Assembly (NCBI RefSeq): GCF_020687825.1 | Contig: NZ_JAJEWP010000001.1 | Coordinates: 544,078 to 608,077 of the forward strand | Length of the DNA stretch: 64,000 bases | DNA from: Fluctibacter halophilus | GTDB lineage: Bacteria > Pseudomonadota > Gammaproteobacteria > Enterobacterales > Alteromonadaceae | Direction: 5' to 3' | Shown: piece after piece, positions 16,661-25,244 of the stretch | Layout of the letters: the number at the start of each line of letters is the position of its first letter | Position numbering within the stretch: position 1 is the first letter of the stretch | Program-made: the position numbers and the translations under genes | The notes under the pieces: generated by a model | Databases searched by the model: none | Told to the model about the DNA's origin: nothing | Seen by the model: only the letters and a program-made list of their open reading frames with translations

Positions 16661-17803
16661 CTACCTTTGTGATTCAATTTCAGGTGTGGTTTGGAATAAA
16701 AAGCACCGTGTCTCATCAATAACTGTGTCGATATCAAGCGCTGACATATAAGCTGAGAGCGGTAGACTTACCACTGTCTGAACGGCTTTGTCTGCAAACG
16801 GTGTCGGTGTTGAATGGGCTTGCTTGAACGGCGCAGATTTGTTGAGTGGGACCGGGTAGTAAATGGCGCTCGGGATCCCTTTGTTTTGCAAGAACAGTCT
16901 TAATGCATCACGTTTCGATACTTCAACAGCTAGGGTGTATTGAGCCATTGCTGATGAGAAGTCAGGTGGGCTTTGGGGAACACAGGAAACCGCATCAAAC
17001 GCGGCATTGTATCGAGCCACAATGGATTGCTTTTCGCTTCGTTCTGCATCTAAGACGACCAGCTTTTCTAACAGAACCGCAGCTTGCAATGTATCCAGAC
17101 GGCTGTTAAGCCCAATTCTGACATTGTCATATTTGTCCTGGCCTTTGCCATGAATTCGCAATGACTGAAGACATTCTGCCCAGTCATCATTGTCGGTAAA
17201 TACCGCGCCGCCATCGCCGTAACACCCTAGCGGCTTGGCGGGGAAAAAACTGGTGGTAGCAATGTCGCCGAAGCTGCCAGCTTTTCGGCTTCCAATCGCA
17301 CCGCCGAAGCCCTGAGCCGCATCTTCAATCAAGTATATACCATGGGCATCGCAGATGTTCTGCAGGGCTGGATAATTTGCCGGCAGGCCAAACATGTCGA
17401 CGGCGATGACAGCCTTGGGTGACAGACCGGTCGATTTTGCCGCCAGAATGCCTTTCTCCAGGCTCTCGGGGCACATGTTGTAGGTATCCGGTTCGATATC
17501 CACAAAGTAGGGGGTGGCGCCCACCAACGGGATCACTTCGGCGGTGGCAAAAAACGAAAATGCGGTGGTCAGGACGGTGTCGCCAGGTCCGATATCCAGT
17601 GCCATCAGCGCGAGTTGCAAGGCGTCGGTGCCATTGGCACAACTGATACAGTGCTTTACACCTACATAGTCGGCCAATTTGGCTTCCAGCTCACGTACCT
17701 CGGGACCCATGATAAACTGGCCGTGATCGAGCACGGTGGCAATGCGCCGGTCAATGTTGTCACGCATCGTCGCCAATTGGGCCTGAAGATCAATAAACTG
17801 CAT
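16661..17803 (-). CDS. wbpE: DegT/DnrJ/EryC1-family PLP aminotransferase, WbpE-like
   Basis: A 380-residue sugar aminotransferase. Residues 54-60 (SCANGTD) bind the cofactor phosphate, D161 in EDAAQ holds the pyridine nitrogen, and K190 in FFPAKPLG is the expected Schiff-base lysine. The N-terminal FIDLQAQ and GQFIMGPEV match WbpE-type enzymes, which aminate C3 of UDP-3-keto-GlcNAcA with glutamate. The direct neighbours WbpD and WbpB complete that route. LegC is a related family member, so a role in the legionaminic arm cannot be excluded, but operon context favours WbpE. Its stop is seven bases from the carbamoyltransferase start. Confidence 0.8.
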   Translation of the reverse strand: MQFIDLQAQLATMRDNIDRRIATVLDHGQFIMGPEVRELEAKLADYVGVKHCISCANGTDALQLALMALDIGPGDTVLTTAFSFFATAEVIPLVGATPYFVDIEPDTYNMCPESLEKGILAAKSTGLSPKAVIAVDMFGLPANYPALQNICDAHGIYLIEDAAQGFGGAIGSRKAGSFGDIATTSFFPAKPLGCYGDGGAVFTDNDDWAECLQSLRIHGKGQDKYDNVRIGLNSRLDTLQAAVLLEKLVVLDAERSEKQSIVARYNAAFDAVSCVPQSPPDFSSAMAQYTLAVEVSKRDALRLFLQNKGIPSAIYYPVPLNKSAPFKQAHSTPTPFADKAVQTVVSLPLSAYMSALDIDTVIDETRCFLFQTTPEIESQR

Positions 17804-17809
17804 TGTGTT

Positions 17810-18388
17810 TTACTGCTCCTTGCAGAGAGTTTGGCCATCCAGTCGGTAGGTGTGACCAGAATGGGGGCAGGTGGTGACGGCACTGCCTGCCAACGGCAGG
17901 TCAAGCTGCTCGCCATATTCGCTCATCCAGCCAATTTGCCGCGCCGGCACGCCGACCATCAGCGCATAGGCAGGGACATCTTTATTGATGACCGCTCCGG
18001 CGCCTATGAAAGCATACTGGCCAATGGTCACTCCGCACACAATGGTGCAGTTGGCGCCTAATGTGGCCCCCTTGCCGACCAGGGTTTGCCGGTACTCATT
18101 TTTACGGGTAATCGCGGAGCGGGGGTTGTACACATTGGTAAACACCATTGATGGCCCACAGAACACGTCGTCCTCGAGGGTTACGCCTTCATACACGGAC
18201 ACATTGTTCTGGATCTTCACGTTGTTGCCAATGCAGACCTTATCGGCCACGAACACGTTCTGTCCCAGGCTACAGCCTTGGCCAATGACCGCGGTTGCAC
18301 ACACATGGGTAAAGTGCCAGATGCGGCTGTTGTCACCAATCTGAGCGCCGTCATCGACAATCGCGCTGGGGTGTACCGAAACGCTCAT
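17810..18388 (-). CDS. wbpD: Left-handed beta-helix N-acetyltransferase, WbpD-like
   Basis: A 192-residue acyltransferase built of hexapeptide repeats, visible as recurring V/I-G-x-x-x patterns from about residue 6 to 150 ([47 protein letters not shown]). WbpD acetylates the 3-amino group of UDP-GlcNAc3NA with acetyl-CoA, giving UDP-GlcNAc(3NAc)A. It sits between wbpE and wbpB, overlapping wbpB by four bases. A short C-terminal tail with two cysteines and histidines (CPHSGH, TLCKEQ) is not part of the helix and might bind metal; this is speculative. Confidence 0.8.
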   Translation of the reverse strand: MSVSVHPSAIVDDGAQIGDNSRIWHFTHVCATAVIGQGCSLGQNVFVADKVCIGNNVKIQNNVSVYEGVTLEDDVFCGPSMVFTNVYNPRSAITRKNEYRQTLVGKGATLGANCTIVCGVTIGQYAFIGAGAVINKDVPAYALMVGVPARQIGWMSEYGEQLDLPLAGSAVTTCPHSGHTYRLDGQTLCKEQ

Positions 18389-19329
18389 CGGCTGATTGCC
18401 GCCAAAGGGTGAACCAGTGCCTGGCTCATGGTGATGTCCATGGTACGTATCGCGGCCACGGTTTCGATGGCGACGCGATTGTCTTCAAGACCAAAACCCT
18501 GACCGGACAGAATGTGCTCGTAACTGCGGGTATGCAAGTCCGTAAAACCGCCGGAAAACTCCAGCTCTTCACCATCCAGGGTGATACTGCGGAAAGTGCG
18601 TTGCCCTTTTAACCGCACTTCGGCAGGTAAGGTTGCTTCGTCGGTGGATAAAAACCAGCGGACCCGGGCATGCTCGTATTCGAGGTATCCTGAGGCTTTG
18701 TCTTCTTCGCGGACGAACAGCCGGTTGTCCTGCAGCTCGCCAAACAGGTAGTGCAACATATCAAAAAAGTGCACCCCGATGTTGGTGGCGATGCCGCCAC
18801 TTTTGCGCGTGTCGCCTTTCCAGGACACGCTGTACCATTGCCCACGAGACGTGATGTAAGTCAGGTCAACGTCGTATTTTTTGTCTTGGGGCGCTGTGCG
18901 GATCTTTTCCCGCAAAGCGATAATGCTTGGGTGCAGGCGAAGCTGCAAAATCGTGTTGATGCGACCGGCACTTTCTTTCTCGATTTCGGCCAGTGCATCG
19001 ATGTTCCAGGGGTTTAATACCAAGGGCTTTTCGCAGATGGCATGGCTACCGCTACGTAATGCAAAGCGGATGTGCGAATCGTGCAAATAGTTGGGTGAAC
19101 AAATCGATATGAAATCAACCCCATTGCCGGTGCGACGACGCTTATCAATGTGTCGGTCAAAGCGTTCATACTCGGTAAAAAAATGGCAATTGGGAAAGTA
19201 GCTATCGAGGATCCCGACCGAGTCGCTGGGATCCAACGCGGCGACCAAATCATGTCCCGTCTGTTTAACGGCTTGCATGTGTCGAGGGGCGATATAGCCT
19301 GCGGCGCCCATCAAGGCAAAGGTCTTCAT
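18385..19329 (-). CDS. wbpB: Gfo/Idh/MocA-family UDP-GlcNAcA 3-dehydrogenase, WbpB-like
   Basis: A 314-residue oxidoreductase. The N-terminal Rossmann loop is [16 protein letters not shown], a sequence seen in WbpB/Wlb[14 protein letters not shown] and [11 protein letters not shown] follow, with a C-terminal domain containing [22 protein letters not shown]. WbpB oxidises C3 of UDP-GlcNAcA before WbpE and WbpD act. WbpA, which makes the uronic acid, and the epimerase WbpI are not in the window and must be elsewhere if the route runs. First gene of the minus-strand operon, with GAGAGA before the ATG and a sigma28-type promoter 34 bases further up. Confidence 0.8.
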   Translation of the reverse strand: MKTFALMGAAGYIAPRHMQAVKQTGHDLVAALDPSDSVGILDSYFPNCHFFTEYERFDRHIDKRRRTGNGVDFISICSPNYLHDSHIRFALRSGSHAICEKPLVLNPWNIDALAEIEKESAGRINTILQLRLHPSIIALREKIRTAPQDKKYDVDLTYITSRGQWYSVSWKGDTRKSGGIATNIGVHFFDMLHYLFGELQDNRLFVREEDKASGYLEYEHARVRWFLSTDEATLPAEVRLKGQRTFRSITLDGEELEFSGGFTDLHTRSYEHILSGQGFGLEDNRVAIETVAAIRTMDITMSQALVHPLAAISR

Positions 19330-19363
19330 CGATTTGTCTCTCTTCTACCTGTTCTCATTAGGG

Positions 19364-19390
19364 TTATCGGCTGAGAGCGTGAATCATTAA
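19364..19390 (-). promoter_or_regulatory. Sigma28 (FliA) flagellar promoter before wbpB
   Basis: Read on the minus strand this is TTAATGAT, 11 bases, then GCCGATAA. The -10 element equals the FliA consensus; the -35 element has TTAA where TAAA is usual. Spacing is the standard 15 bases. The -10 ends 34 bases before the wbpB ATG. It predicts that wbpB-D-E, the carbamoyltransferase and the SGNH gene are transcribed with late flagellar genes. Confidence 0.65.
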
Positions 19391-19577
19391 CTGTCGATTC
19401 CCTGACACCATACCAGCCAACCTCCGGGAGCCGAAAAAAAACTGTACCATCTTGATTATAAACAGTTTTTCCGAATGATATACATAGGTATGTGGTTTAA
19501 TACCTGAGTGAGGGTTGGATTGCTTACTTTCTCACCAGCTTTTTGCTAAACTTTAGGGCAGTGAGAGGAGGGCAAAC

Positions 19578-20378
19578 ATGATTAACCTCAATACAGAATC
19601 CAATTCGTCATTGTTGCAGCAGATCCAGACCAAGCAGAATAACCTGCTGGAGAAGCTGGCGTCCGGTAAGCGGATCAACAGTGCCGCAGACGGGGCTGCT
19701 GCCCAACAGATTATTGATCGCCTGACGTCTCAGGTCGAGGGTAATCGTCAATCTATCTCGAACGCCTACGACGGTGTTTCGCTGGCCCAGGTGGCCGAGA
19801 GTGGATTGTCAGGCATCTCCAATGATGTGAACCGTATCCGTGAATTGTCCGTGCAGGCCGGTAACGGTTTGTTGACCGATGCTGATCGCCGCGCGATTCA
19901 GGCCGAAGTGACACAACTGCAAGACAATATCTCTCAGACCATTGAGCAAACCGAATTCGGAGGTAAACCTTTACTGACCTCTGACGGCAGCATTGATTTC
20001 CAGGTAGGTGCAAACGCCGGTCAGAAAATCAGTGTGGGTACACAGGATTTCGCCAGCAGTCTGAGCGATGTACTGAACGTTGATTTGTCTACCGCACAAG
20101 GTGCAGAAGATGCGTTGGCAACCACCGACGCTGCACTGGAAACGGTGGGCAGTGCCCGAGCCGATTTGGGCGCGACCCAGAATCGCTTCGAGAGTGCGGC
20201 CCGCAACCTTGGCAACGCGGATGTCAACATTGCTGCGGCCCGAAGCCGTATTCAGGACACTGATTACGCCCAGACCACCGCAGAAAGTGCGGCGGCGGGG
20301 ATCCTGAATCAGTCGACCATTGCGGTACAAAGCCAGGCCAATCAACAACAGGGCCAGGTATTGGCGCTGCTGAGCTAG
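19578..20378 (+). CDS. fliC: Flagellin
   Basis: A 266-residue flagellin. The N-terminal D0/D1 helices (LLQQIQTKQNNLLEKLASGKR, then NSAADGAAAQQI and LSVQAGNG) and the C-terminal helix (NADVNIAAARSRIQDTDYA to VLALLS) are typical and pair to form the filament core. Only about 100 residues lie between, so the surface D2/D3 region is almost absent. The ATG has a strong AGGAGGG ribosome site. A terminator follows. No sigma28 or sigma54 promoter was found upstream. The gene lies between the glycan island and flrA; serine and threonine residues of the central part are candidate glycan sites. Confidence 0.93.
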   Translation: MINLNTESNSSLLQQIQTKQNNLLEKLASGKRINSAADGAAAQQIIDRLTSQVEGNRQSISNAYDGVSLAQVAESGLSGISNDVNRIRELSVQAGNGLLTDADRRAIQAEVTQLQDNISQTIEQTEFGGKPLLTSDGSIDFQVGANAGQKISVGTQDFASSLSDVLNVDLSTAQGAEDALATTDAALETVGSARADLGATQNRFESAARNLGNADVNIAAARSRIQDTDYAQTTAESAAAGILNQSTIAVQSQANQQQGQVLALLS

Positions 20379-20393
20379 ATGTGATTGATGTTT

Positions 20394-20419
20394 AAAAAGC
20401 GGCCCTGGCCGCTTTTTTT
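20394..20419 (+). terminator. Rho-independent terminator after flagellin
   Basis: Stem AAAGCGGCC / GGCCGCTTT with a two-base loop and a run of seven T, 15 bases after the flagellin stop. Confidence 0.9.
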
Positions 20420-20614
20420 GTGCCTGCAGCTATCCTTCGGATGGGCAGAAAGTGTTTTTGGATCAGCAGGTTGCCGATTTAATAGGCAAAGTGGTTGTTA
20501 AAGGTCAATTTGCGGCACGTCGTTATTGCTATCCCTCGTTGAATGTTTAAAATCAGTAATAAGGCTCCATGCCGCTAACGCCAATAATAACGAATAACGG
20601 GAACCGGACATTGC

Positions 20615-22075
20615 ATGAGTAAAGTTCTGATCATCAGCGAGCAGCAAACTCGCGCACAGAATCTGACCACCGTGCTGGCGTTCCTCGGTGAACATACCGA
20701 ACAGATTGGCTTTTCTTCGGCGATCAATACCCTCAAAAATCACCCCGAATATACCGCCATCTTGGTGGATGCGGAGAACGCCGATTTACTCGGCGACCTT
20801 GCCCAGCAGTGTCCGGCACACCCTTTCATTGCCATTGGTGGCTACCAGGGCGGCCGTATCAGTAACGTGGTGGGTGTGATTGAAGAGCCTGTGACCTATC
20901 CGGTCCTCACACAAATGCTGCATCGCTGCCAGGAGTACCTCAGTCAGCGTCCGGCCCGCCAGACCTCGGCGGTTAACAAAACCCGGTTATTCCGCAGCCT
21001 GGTGGGCAAAAGCGAGCAAATTCAACATGTGCGCCACCTTATCGAGCAGGTCGCGCCCACAGAAGCCAACGTGCTGGTACTCGGAGAGTCGGGTACCGGT
21101 AAAGAAGTCGTCGCGCGCAATGTTCACTTCTTGTCGGCACGCAAAGACGGACCGTTTATTCCGGTCAACTGCGGCGCCATTCCTGGGGAGCTGCTGGAAA
21201 GTGAGCTGTTCGGTCATGAGAAGGGCGCCTTTACCGGAGCCATCAACGCCCGTAAGGGGCGCTTTGAGCTGGCCGAAGGTGGCACGCTGTTTCTTGACGA
21301 AATCGGCGATATGCCGCTGCAGATGCAGGTCAAGTTGCTGCGGGTGTTGCAGGAACGCACCTATGAGCGGGTTGGCGGCACCAAACCGATCAAATGCGAT
21401 GTACGGGTGATCGCTGCCACGCACCGGGATCTGGAAACCATGATCAGCGACGGCAAGTTCCGCGAAGATCTGTACTATCGCCTGAACGTATTTCCGATTG
21501 AATCTCCGGCGCTCAAGGAACGCAAAGACGATATTCCGTTGTTATTACAGGAGCTGGTGTCCCGTCTTGAGACGGAGTCCAAGCAGACGATAAAGTTCAC
21601 CGAACACGCGATGGCGTCACTGATGGAGCATCACTGGCCGGGTAATGTGCGGGAACTGTCCAATCTGGTGGAACGGTTATTGATCCTGTACCCCAACAAA
21701 GTGGTGGATGTGAAGGATTTACCGGCCAAATACCAGCATGTGGATGCTGACGACTACACCCCGGACTACCCCGAAGAGCTGCTCGAGCGTGAAGCCCTCA
21801 ATGCACTTTTTGCTGACACCGGGGATGACGATGAATTCATTGATGACGATGAGCATCACGACGGGGTAGCGTCCGTGGAGAGTGCTGCCTTGTCTTCCTT
21901 GCCACCGGATGGGATCAATCTGAAAGAGTACCTGTCCGAGCTGGAAATCAGTCTGATTTCCCAGGCGCTGGAGCAACAGGAATGGGTTGTTGCCCGTGCA
22001 GCTGAATCCCTCGGGATGCGCCGTACGACCCTGGTCGAAAAAATGCGTAAATACGATATCAATAAAGCTGAATAG
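20615..22075 (+). CDS. flrA: Sigma54-dependent flagellar master regulator FlrA/FleQ
   Basis: A 486-residue enhancer-binding protein. Residues 1-120 form a FleQ-type receiver-like domain lacking the usual phospho-aspartate context. The AAA+ domain has Walker A GESGTGKE near residue 158, GAFTGA (sigma54 contact) near 202, and Walker B LFLDEIGD. An acidic linker ([13 protein letters not shown]) leads to a Fis-type helix-turn-helix at the C-terminus ([18 protein letters not shown]). FlrA switches on class II flagellar genes, including flrBC. The ribosome site before the ATG is weak. No promoter was confidently found. Confidence 0.9.
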   Translation: MSKVLIISEQQTRAQNLTTVLAFLGEHTEQIGFSSAINTLKNHPEYTAILVDAENADLLGDLAQQCPAHPFIAIGGYQGGRISNVVGVIEEPVTYPVLTQMLHRCQEYLSQRPARQTSAVNKTRLFRSLVGKSEQIQHVRHLIEQVAPTEANVLVLGESGTGKEVVARNVHFLSARKDGPFIPVNCGAIPGELLESELFGHEKGAFTGAINARKGRFELAEGGTLFLDEIGDMPLQMQVKLLRVLQERTYERVGGTKPIKCDVRVIAATHRDLETMISDGKFREDLYYRLNVFPIESPALKERKDDIPLLLQELVSRLETESKQTIKFTEHAMASLMEHHWPGNVRELSNLVERLLILYPNKVVDVKDLPAKYQHVDADDYTPDYPEELLEREALNALFADTGDDDEFIDDDEHHDGVASVESAALSSLPPDGINLKEYLSELEISLISQALEQQEWVVARAAESLGMRRTTLVEKMRKYDINKAE

Positions 22076-22143
22076 CCCCTCAGTGACGGCTTTTTGTCAC
22101 TTTAAAACTCACCTAACTTGCTGAAAAACATAAGATAATGTGG

Positions 22144-22161
22144 TTGGCACATGATGTGCAT
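22144..22161 (+). promoter_or_regulatory. Sigma54 promoter before flrB
   Basis: TTGGCACATGATGTGCAT, with GG at 146-147 and GC at 158-159 of the 22 kb block, exactly ten bases apart as in -24/-12 promoters. It lies 46 bases before the flrB ATG and fits activation of flrBC by FlrA. Confidence 0.75.
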
Positions 22162-22207
22162 ATGCCGTGTATAGATCCCAGTGTCCAAGATTTGACGAGA
22201 GGTAGAC

Positions 22208-23356
22208 ATGGCATTTGGCAATACGGCAACCGAGTATTACGGCGCTGAAGGCGTTGGTCAGGTCCATGCTGTTTCCCGCTCACCCGGCAGTGATGACCGT
22301 TCTCAAACCGAAGTAGAGCGCCTGAAGTGTCAGGCCACACGCTTGCAACATGTGTTGCAGGTGATGCCGTCTGGTGTGGTCATCATCGATGGCAAGGGAA
22401 TTGTTCGACAAGCCAACCCCATGGCCCGCCAGCTACTGGGCGAACCACTGGAAGGGATGCGCTGGCGAGAGGTGATCCCACGTTCGTTCCAGCCTCAGAA
22501 AGATGATGGCCATGAAGTGTCACTGGCCAACGGGCGTAAAGTGAAACTGTCTATTACGCCGTTGGTGGACGAACCCGGTCAACTGATCGTGTTGACGGAT
22601 TTGACCGAAACCCGTGAATTGCAACAACGTATCAGCCACATGCAGCGCCTGTCGGCGCTGGGAAAAACCGTTGCATCGATGGTTCACCAAATCCGCACGC
22701 CTTTGTCAGCAGCCATCCTGTATGCCGCCAATCTTGCCGGTAAGGGGCTGGCTTCTGATGCACGCAGTACCTTTGTCGGCAAGTTGCAGGCCCGTCTTGG
22801 CGAGCTGGAGTCCCAGGTCAATGATATGTTGTTGTTTGCCAAAAGCGGCGAGCAGCAGGTGCTGCATGAGGTCGCATTGCAGCCTTTGTTGGACGATGTC
22901 AGAAATGGCTGTGAAGCGATGTTATTGCAACTGGAGGGTGAGCTGGTGACACAGACCTTACCTCCCCATCTGGCCATTCAGGGCAACCAGCCGGCCCTCA
23001 AAGGTGCACTGCAAAATCTGGTACACAATGCGTTGCAGGAATGCGGTAAAGGCGCGCGTATCCGTATCGATGCCCAGGTGACTGACAGTGGCGATACCGT
23101 CTGCATTCGGGTCAGTGACAACGGTCAGGGCATTCCAGCCGACCACATTGAACACATTTTTGAACCGTTTTATACCACCAAGAGCCAGGGCACGGGGCTA
23201 GGCCTTGCTGTGGTTGCAGCGGTGGCAAAATCACACGGTGGTTTTATTCGCGCCGACAACCTTGCCCAAGGTGGTGCGTGCTTTTCGCTTTTCATTCCCC
23301 TTTGCCCTCGTCAAGGGGCAGTGGATCCCTCGGTATCTGTGGAGGAAGACTCATGA
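22208..23356 (+). CDS. flrB: Flagellar sensor histidine kinase FlrB/FleS
   Basis: A 382-residue soluble kinase without membrane segments. A PAS domain spans about residues 42-135, and the dimerisation helix carries the phosphoacceptor H160 in MVHQIRTPL. The ATPase part has the N-box HNALQE, G1 DNGQGIP, F-box FEPFYTTK and G2 GTGLGLAV. It phosphorylates FlrC. The gene starts 46 bases after a sigma54 promoter and overlaps flrC by ATGA. Confidence 0.9.
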   Translation: MAFGNTATEYYGAEGVGQVHAVSRSPGSDDRSQTEVERLKCQATRLQHVLQVMPSGVVIIDGKGIVRQANPMARQLLGEPLEGMRWREVIPRSFQPQKDDGHEVSLANGRKVKLSITPLVDEPGQLIVLTDLTETRELQQRISHMQRLSALGKTVASMVHQIRTPLSAAILYAANLAGKGLASDARSTFVGKLQARLGELESQVNDMLLFAKSGEQQVLHEVALQPLLDDVRNGCEAMLLQLEGELVTQTLPPHLAIQGNQPALKGALQNLVHNALQECGKGARIRIDAQVTDSGDTVCIRVSDNGQGIPADHIEHIFEPFYTTKSQGTGLGLAVVAAVAKSHGGFIRADNLAQGGACFSLFIPLCPRQGAVDPSVSVEEDS

Positions 23357-24693
23357 GCCAAACCAGTATATTGATCGTTGAAGATGACGCCGGATTACGG
23401 GAAGCGTTGGTCGACACCCTGAGTCTGGCAGACTATCGCGTGCTTGAAGCCGATTGCGCCGAGCAGGCCATGATCATGTTATCCAATCACCCCGTTCATC
23501 TGGTGGTCAGCGATATTCAGATGGGGGAAATGTCAGGTTTGGCGTTGCTGCGCAGCATTAAACAAAAATACCCGAACATGCCGACTTTGTTGATGACGGC
23601 GTACGCAACCATTGACGATGCCGTGCAAGCGATGCGCGATGGCGCCACCGATTATCTGTCCAAGCCATTCAGTCCGCAGGTGTTGCTGAATCTGGTTGAG
23701 CGTTATGCGCCAGCCAAACAAGTGGAGTCCCGTCAGCCGATTGTCGGTGACCCAGCCAGCCAGGAACTGCTGTCATTAAGTCAGCGTGTGGCCAAAGCCG
23801 ATGCCACCGTGATGGTGTTGGGTCCAAGCGGTTCCGGTAAGGAAGTGCTGGCACGTTACATTCACGATCAGTCAGCACGTCGTGACAAACCTTTTGTGGC
23901 CATCAATTGCGCCGCGATCCCGGAAAACATGCTTGAAGCAACCTTGTTTGGCTATGAGAAAGGGGCCTTCACCGGTGCCTTACAGGCCTGTCCGGGCAAA
24001 TTTGAACAAGCCCAGGGCGGCTCTATCCTGCTGGATGAAATCACTGAAATGGATCTCGCCCTGCAAGCCAAGCTGCTGCGTGTACTGCAGGAGCGGGAAG
24101 TGGAACGACTCGGCAGCCGCAAAACCATTGAACTGGACGTGCGGGTGATTGCCACCAGTAACCGGGATCTGAAGCAGGCCGTGGCTGACGGTGATTTCCG
24201 TGAAGATTTGTATTATCGCCTAAACGTGTTCCCATTGGTGTGGATGCCGCTGGCCAAACGCCCGGGTGATATTGTGCCGTTGGCTGAGCACCTGATTGAG
24301 CGTCACAGCCGAGAAGGACAGGCAATTCCTAAACTGACCGCAGCGGCGCGCAGCAAACTGATGCAGCACAGCTGGCCGGGCAATGTGCGGGAGCTGGAAA
24401 ACGTCATTCAGCGGGCGTTGATCCTGTCATCAGGTGACAGTATCGATGCAGTTGATTTGATGTTGGAAGCCATCACCGGCGCTGAAGAATCCATCGTGGC
24501 AGACCCTGTGACTCAGGACAGCAGCAAGCTGGGCAGCGAACTGCGTCAGCAGGAACACCAAATCATATTGGACACCCTGCAATCCTGCCACGGCCGCCGC
24601 AAAGAAGTCGCTGAGCGTTTGGGGATCAGTCCCCGCACCCTGCGCTACAAGCTGGCTAAAATGCGTGAAAAAGGCATCGATGTGCCCGCATAG
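23353..24693 (+). CDS. flrC: Sigma54-dependent flagellar response regulator FlrC/FleR
   Basis: A 446-residue regulator. The receiver domain has acidic D11-D12, phospho-acceptor D54 (VSDIQM), T in LLMTAYAT and the lysine in YLSKPFS. The AAA+ domain has GPSGSGKE, GAFTGA and LLDEITE, and the C-terminal helix-turn-helix is RKEVAERLGISPRTLRYKL. I chose the ATG at 23353 (GGAGGAAG ribosome site, overlap with flrB stop) rather than the upstream ATG at 23278, which lies inside flrB. FlrC drives class III genes. Confidence 0.92.
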   Translation: MSQTSILIVEDDAGLREALVDTLSLADYRVLEADCAEQAMIMLSNHPVHLVVSDIQMGEMSGLALLRSIKQKYPNMPTLLMTAYATIDDAVQAMRDGATDYLSKPFSPQVLLNLVERYAPAKQVESRQPIVGDPASQELLSLSQRVAKADATVMVLGPSGSGKEVLARYIHDQSARRDKPFVAINCAAIPENMLEATLFGYEKGAFTGALQACPGKFEQAQGGSILLDEITEMDLALQAKLLRVLQEREVERLGSRKTIELDVRVIATSNRDLKQAVADGDFREDLYYRLNVFPLVWMPLAKRPGDIVPLAEHLIERHSREGQAIPKLTAAARSKLMQHSWPGNVRELENVIQRALILSSGDSIDAVDLMLEAITGAEESIVADPVTQDSSKLGSELRQQEHQIILDTLQSCHGRRKEVAERLGISPRTLRYKLAKMREKGIDVPA

Positions 24694-24732
24694 ACTCTTC
24701 TAGCAACGTGTCGCCGCTTGCGTTGACACCCT

Positions 24733-24759
24733 GAGCCGCCTTGTGGCGGCTCTTTTTTT
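24733..24759 (+). terminator. Rho-independent terminator after flrC
   Basis: Stem GAGCCGCC / GGCGGCTC, loop of four bases, followed by seven T. Confidence 0.9.
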
Positions 24760-24814
24760 GTCAAAATTCTGACAATGAATTCCTCGTAACCTACTGAAAT
24801 ATAAAGAATATAAG

Positions 24815-24832
24815 TTGGCATCAAGGTTGCTT
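24815..24832 (+). promoter_or_regulatory. Sigma54 promoter before fliE
   Basis: TTGGCATCAAGGTTGCTT, with GG at 24817-24818 and GC at 24829-24830, ten bases apart, close to the -24/-12 consensus. It lies 40 bases before the fliE ATG and probably drives the long fliE operon. Confidence 0.82.
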
Positions 24833-24871
24833 TAGTACTCACATGACAATCCTGTGACGTGAGTATGACGC

Positions 24872-25225
24872 ATGGACATTAAAGCCCAATCCCTGTTCAG
24901 TGAAATGCAGGCCATGGCCAGCCAGGCCCGCGCCGAGATGACCCCCATTGGTAACCCGATGGCAAACAATCTCGATAAAGCCATGGACGTGAATCCGTCG
25001 TCCAGCAACTTTGCGGATATGCTGGGCAAGGCCATCAATACCGTCAACAGCATGCAGCTGGACTCAAAAGAGAAGCAAATGGCCTTTGAAATGGGTGACA
25101 AAAGCCTGAGTCTCGCCGACGTGATGGTGGCGAAAGAAAAATCCGGTATCGCGTTTGAGGCAACTGTACAGGTACGCAACAAAGTACTGGAAGCCTACAA
25201 ACAAATCATGAACATGCCGGTCTAA
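24872..25225 (+). CDS. fliE: Flagellar rod-MS ring junction protein FliE
   Basis: A 117-residue protein with the FliE C-terminal pattern MVAKEKSGIAFEATVQVRNKVLEAYKQIMNMPV, split here only for recognition of KSGIAFEATVQVRNK. FliE joins the rod to the MS ring and is needed for flagellar secretion. No signal peptide, as expected for a type III substrate. First gene of the sigma54-driven operon; fliF begins 20 bases later. Confidence 0.93.
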   Translation: MDIKAQSLFSEMQAMASQARAEMTPIGNPMANNLDKAMDVNPSSSNFADMLGKAINTVNSMQLDSKEKQMAFEMGDKSLSLADVMVAKEKSGIAFEATVQVRNKVLEAYKQIMNMPV

Positions 25226-25244
25226 CGAGTAAGAGAGGTAGCAG

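Noticed and set aside
20472-20483. GCCGATTT between flagellin and flrA as a sigma28 promoter
   Set aside because: Two mismatches in the -10 and no TAAA at the proper distance.
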